Source: Psychroserpens mesophilus (GTDB taxonomy: Bacteria; Bacteroidota; Bacteroidia; Flavobacteriales; Flavobacteriaceae). Taken from it: 64,000 nt of DNA. The notes under the pieces are model-generated. The model was not told the origin of the DNA and ran no database searches. It saw only the letters and a program-made list of their open reading frames with translations. The stretch spans positions 186,001 to 250,000 of the forward strand of contig NZ_JXJP01000014.1 of assembly GCF_000826645.1 (NCBI RefSeq), given 5' to 3'. Shown one piece after another: positions 61,448 to 64,000 of the stretch (its first letter is position 1; each line of letters begins with the position of its first letter). The translations under genes and the position numbers were made by a program.

Positions 61448-62551
61448 ATGACAGAGGACGAATTAATCTATGTTTTAGCATTACAACACGTACCAAAAAT
61501 TGGTGATGTAACGGCTAAAAAATTAATCCATTACTGTGGGTCTGCAGAAGCTGTTTTAAAGGAAAAACGCCAACATCTTCTCAAAATTGAAGGTGTAGGA
61601 ATAACCACTATTAAAGGATTATTTAGCTCAGAACATCTTAAAGCTGCTGAACATGAACTTAAATTCATAAAAGAGAATTCTATTTCTTGCTTGTATTTTA
61701 CCGATGAGTTATATCCTGAAAAACTAAAACATTGTATTGATGCACCAATTTTACTATTTCAAACAGGCCACATCAACTTAAAGCAACAACGACTTATAAG
61801 TATTGTTGGTACTCGAAAAATTACTACTTATGGTATTGCGTTTTGCGAACAATTAATTGAGCAATTAGCGCCTTTTAATCCGATTATTGTCTCTGGTTTT
61901 GCTTACGGAACAGATATTACAGCTCAAAAAGCTGCGATGAAGCATCAATTACAAACGATTGGGTGTTTAGCACACGGATTAAATCAGATTTACCCGAAAA
62001 CACATAAAAAATACATTGCTGAAGTTGAAAAGCATGGTGGATTTCTAACTGATTTCTGGAGTTCAGATACCTTTGATAGAAATAATTTTTTAAAACGTAA
62101 CCGGATTATTGCAGGAATGAGTTCAGCAACTATAGTGATTGAGTCTGCCGAAAAAGGTGGAAGCTTAGTCACTGCAGATATAGCAAATTCATATAATAGA
62201 GATGTGTTTGCCGTTCCAGGACGCGTGACCGACAGCCAAAGTATGGGCTGTAATAATTTGATTAAATTCCAGCAAGCACATGTGTTATCAAACCCTTTAG
62301 ATGTTGCCTATATGTTAAATTGGGAATTAGAATCTAAAGCACAACCAGTGATTCAAAAACAGCTATTTGTTGAGTTAACGTCTGAAGAACAAGTCATTTA
62401 CAATTACTTAAAAGATAACGACAAACAACTTTTAGACGTGATTGCATTAGAATGTCACATGCCCATTTTTAAAGTTGCAAGCTTGTTGTTAACTATGGAA
62501 TTAAAAGGTGTGACTCGGCCACTACCTGGAAAAATATTTGAGCTTGTTTAA
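61448..62551 (+). CDS. dprA: DNA-processing protein DprA
   Basis: DprA loads RecA on single-stranded DNA taken up in natural transformation. The 367-residue protein has an N-terminal helix-hairpin-helix region (IEGVGITTIKGLF), a Rossmann-like core with SIVGTRKITTYG and VSGFAYGTDITAQKAA, the RNRIIAGMSSATIVIESA segment, and a C-terminal winged-helix domain. Length is normal. Its end overlaps the convergent small membrane protein gene by 30 bases. Confidence 0.96.
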   Translation: MTEDELIYVLALQHVPKIGDVTAKKLIHYCGSAEAVLKEKRQHLLKIEGVGITTIKGLFSSEHLKAAEHELKFIKENSISCLYFTDELYPEKLKHCIDAPILLFQTGHINLKQQRLISIVGTRKITTYGIAFCEQLIEQLAPFNPIIVSGFAYGTDITAQKAAMKHQLQTIGCLAHGLNQIYPKTHKKYIAEVEKHGGFLTDFWSSDTFDRNNFLKRNRIIAGMSSATIVIESAEKGGSLVTADIANSYNRDVFAVPGRVTDSQSMGCNNLIKFQQAHVLSNPLDVAYMLNWELESKAQPVIQKQLFVELTSEEQVIYNYLKDNDKQLLDVIALECHMPIFKVASLLLTMELKGVTRPLPGKIFELV

Positions 62552-62713
62552 CTTGTTTCGTTCCCAGAAAAAATGAATCCAGGTTGCAATAATTAGAATT
62601 ATTCCACCAATTAATATCCAATCTATACCTTTACTTTCTGATGGGATTCTTGAAGCTACTAAAAGTAACATACCCACAGTATTTATGATGGAAAACATCA
62701 ATAATTTTTTCAT
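62522..62713 (-). CDS. Small two-helix membrane protein
   Basis: The 63-residue protein has two membrane helices (about 4-21 and 31-50) and a basic tail (ERNKLNKLKYFSR). I do not recognise the family. It starts one base after the trpS stop, so it is probably translated from the trpS transcript, and its end runs 30 bases into the convergent dprA gene. The hydrophobic profile and tight spacing support it as a real gene. Confidence 0.6.
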   Translation of the reverse strand: MKKLLMFSIINTVGMLLLVASRIPSESKGIDWILIGGIILIIATWIHFFWERNKLNKLKYFSR

Positions 62714-62714
62714 T

Positions 62715-63683
62715 TTAATAGCCTGCTTTTTCTCTTACACGTTTAAGAACATTATTTGCTACAGTTTTTGCCTTTTGAGCACCAATAGCTAAGGCATCAT
62801 CAATCTCATTTAAATTTGCCATATAATGGTTGTAACGTTCACGTTGTGTTGCAAATGTAGACAGAATTAATTCGTATAAAGCTTGCTTGGCATGACCATA
62901 ACCATAACCGCCATTGTCGTAATTAGCTTTCATGATTTCTATTTCAGCTTCAGAAGCTAACAACTTATAAATGGCAAAACAATTACATGTTTTCCAGTCT
63001 TTTGGGTCTTCTAAAGGTGTGCTATCGGTTTCGATAGCCATGATTTGCTTGCGTAACTGTTTTTCCGGAAGGAAAATATTGATAAAGTTATTTCGGCTTT
63101 TACTCATTTTTTCACCATCGGTTCCAGGAATGAGTTTCGTGTTTTCTTGAACCTTACCTTCTGGTAAAACAAATGTTTCTCCCATTTTAGCATGAAAACG
63201 CGTTGCCACATCACGTGTCATTTCGATATGCTGTAACTGGTCTTTTCCTACTGGAATAATTTCGGCATCATACAATAAAATATCAGCAGCCATTAACATA
63301 GGATACATAAATAAACCTGAGTTTACATCATCCAAACGATCTGCTTTGTCTTTAAATCCATGAGCAAGCATTAATCGTTTATATGGAAAAAAGCAATCTA
63401 AATACCAGGCCAGTTCTGTGACTTGAGGAATATCACTTTGTCTGTAAAACACCGTTTTGTTAATGTCAAGTCCGAAGGCTAACCAGGTTGCAGCAACCGA
63501 ATAGGTATTGTGACGCAACTCTTCAGCATCTTTAATTTGCGTAAGTGTATGCAGATTAGCGATAAATAAATACGACTCATTTTTTGAATCGTTTGCCATC
63601 TCTATAGCTGGTAAAATTGCGCCTAATATATTTCCTAAATGAGGTGTTCCTGTGCTTTGTATTCCTGTAAGTATTCTTGCCAT
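62715..63683 (-). CDS. trpS: Tryptophanyl-tRNA synthetase
   Basis: The ATG at 63683 gives MARILTGIQSTGTPHLGNIL, the standard start; an ATG two codons upstream is an alternative. The class I motifs are present: the HIGH-type PHLGN and the KMSKS loop in GEKMSKSRNN. At 322 residues it is a normal bacterial TrpRS. A -7 element lies upstream, and a small membrane protein gene follows. Confidence 0.97.
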   Translation of the reverse strand: MARILTGIQSTGTPHLGNILGAILPAIEMANDSKNESYLFIANLHTLTQIKDAEELRHNTYSVAATWLAFGLDINKTVFYRQSDIPQVTELAWYLDCFFPYKRLMLAHGFKDKADRLDDVNSGLFMYPMLMAADILLYDAEIIPVGKDQLQHIEMTRDVATRFHAKMGETFVLPEGKVQENTKLIPGTDGEKMSKSRNNFINIFLPEKQLRKQIMAIETDSTPLEDPKDWKTCNCFAIYKLLASEAEIEIMKANYDNGGYGYGHAKQALYELILSTFATQRERYNHYMANLNEIDDALAIGAQKAKTVANNVLKRVREKAGY

Positions 63684-63741
63684 GTTCACTTTCCGGATGA
63701 ACGGAAATCAATTTAATTAGTATTTCAACTTATATCGTCAG

Positions 63742-63749
63742 CAAAGGTA
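63742..63749 (-). promoter_or_regulatory. -7 element of trpS
   Basis: The minus strand reads TACCTTTG, 58 bases before the trpS ATG at 63683, fitting TAnnTTTG. Confidence 0.55.
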
Positions 63750-63772
63750 ATTTTTTTAGTAGAATTGTTGAA

Positions 63773-63780
63773 TAAATTTG
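63773..63780 (+). promoter_or_regulatory. -7 element of plsC
   Basis: TAAATTTG lies 16 bases before the ATG at 63797. TTG triplets lie at 63765-63770 but are too close to serve as the -33 element. Confidence 0.5.
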
Positions 63781-63796
63781 ACTAGTTTTGAGCCAC

Positions 63797-64000
63797 ATGA
63801 AGCTATTTAAGTACATCTTCTGGATTTTATATCGTATCTGGTTCTACATTTTAGTAGCGCTTCCAATTATTGTTTTATTTCCAATATTGGTGATTTCAAT
63901 TCTTAAAGAATCGTGGTATCCTTTCTTTTTTAAGCTGGCTCGTTTTTGGGCACGTTTTATTTTAATTGGCATGGGTTTTAATGTGAAAATAGAACGAGAG
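63797..64000 (+). CDS. plsC: 1-acyl-sn-glycerol-3-phosphate acyltransferase, N-terminal part
   Basis: The gene runs off the window after 68 codons. The visible part begins MKLFKYIFWILYRIWFYILV and holds a membrane helix of about 25 residues, then WYPFFFKLARFWARFIL and GMGFNVKIERE. This matches the N-terminal membrane segment of Bacteroidota PlsC-type acyltransferases that make phosphatidic acid. The catalytic HxxxxD motif would lie beyond the window, so the assignment rests on the N-terminal region only. Confidence 0.72.
   Translation, partial: MKLFKYIFWILYRIWFYILVALPIIVLFPILVISILKESWYPFFFKLARFWARFILIGMGFNVKIERE

Overview
The window is a chromosomal segment of a member of the Bacteroidota, most likely a marine Flavobacteriaceae. 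The reasons are the low GC content, the many intergenic TAnnTTTG -7 promoter elements typical of this phylum, a SprE/PorW-type gliding and type IX secretion lipoprotein, an AtpB with a long exported N-terminal extension in an ATP synthase operon that lacks beta and epsilon, and a large share of protein families I know mainly from Flavobacteriia. The genus cannot be fixed from the sequence alone. I saw no rRNA, tRNA, CRISPR array, prophage or intact insertion sequence. Coding density is very high and no gene-free stretch exceeds 300 bases; the longest are 36476-36679, 10291-10467, 40074-40251 and 19517-19681.

Layout. Positions 1-5.9 kb hold envelope housekeeping: the end of a LysM lytic transglycosylase, a DUF4837 lipoprotein, TatA, an M23 peptidase, a GH3-family adenylating enzyme and a long unknown protein whose C-terminal third resembles nucleoside phosphorylases. 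Positions 5.9-31.4 kb form one exopolysaccharide locus. It contains a Wzz-like protein, a complete dTDP-rhamnose set (rfbBACD), GDP-fucose synthesis (gmd, fcl), a PAPS-handling block (cysQ, a duplicated DUF2061 membrane protein, cysC, cysD, cysN), a small lipoprotein, a Wzx flippase, a sulfotransferase, three glycosyltransferases, two Wzy/ligase-like membrane proteins, ugd and a UDP-xylose synthase, and an initiating glycosyl-phosphotransferase. A fourth glycosyltransferase and a CapK-like ligase lie on the other strand. Read together, these genes predict a secreted or surface glycan with rhamnose, fucose and xylose or glucuronate that is sulfated from PAPS made by the same locus.

Positions 31.5-40.1 kb are mixed housekeeping: purD, small membrane proteins, upp, DUF4254, a family 9 glycosyltransferase, a flavin/2Fe-2S reductase and a two-gene ABC exporter. 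Positions 40.2-49.1 kb are SprE, bactofilin, AtpZ/I, a small membrane protein and atpB-E-F-H-A-G. Positions 49.2-64 kb hold an alpha/beta hydrolase with an ECF sigma factor and membrane partner, a flippase followed by dut, a decayed GIY-YIG nuclease gene between two CCTGC palindromes, and a conserved-looking run of nucleotidyltransferase, TPR protein, DUF4292 lipoprotein and EnvC-like activator. A thioesterase, an HU-like/SPOR membrane protein, dprA, trpS and the start of plsC follow.

A family of short degenerate palindromic repeats (GTCATTCTGAGC...GAAGAATCT type) is scattered through intergenic DNA at 35.4 kb and from 45 to 59 kb. I saw none inside the polysaccharide locus. The most interesting elements are the sulfation block with its duplicated DUF2061 protein, the nucleoside-phosphorylase-like unknown protein, and the repeat-flanked nuclease remnant. 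Protein family names are given from recognition of the sequences and were not confirmed by a database search.
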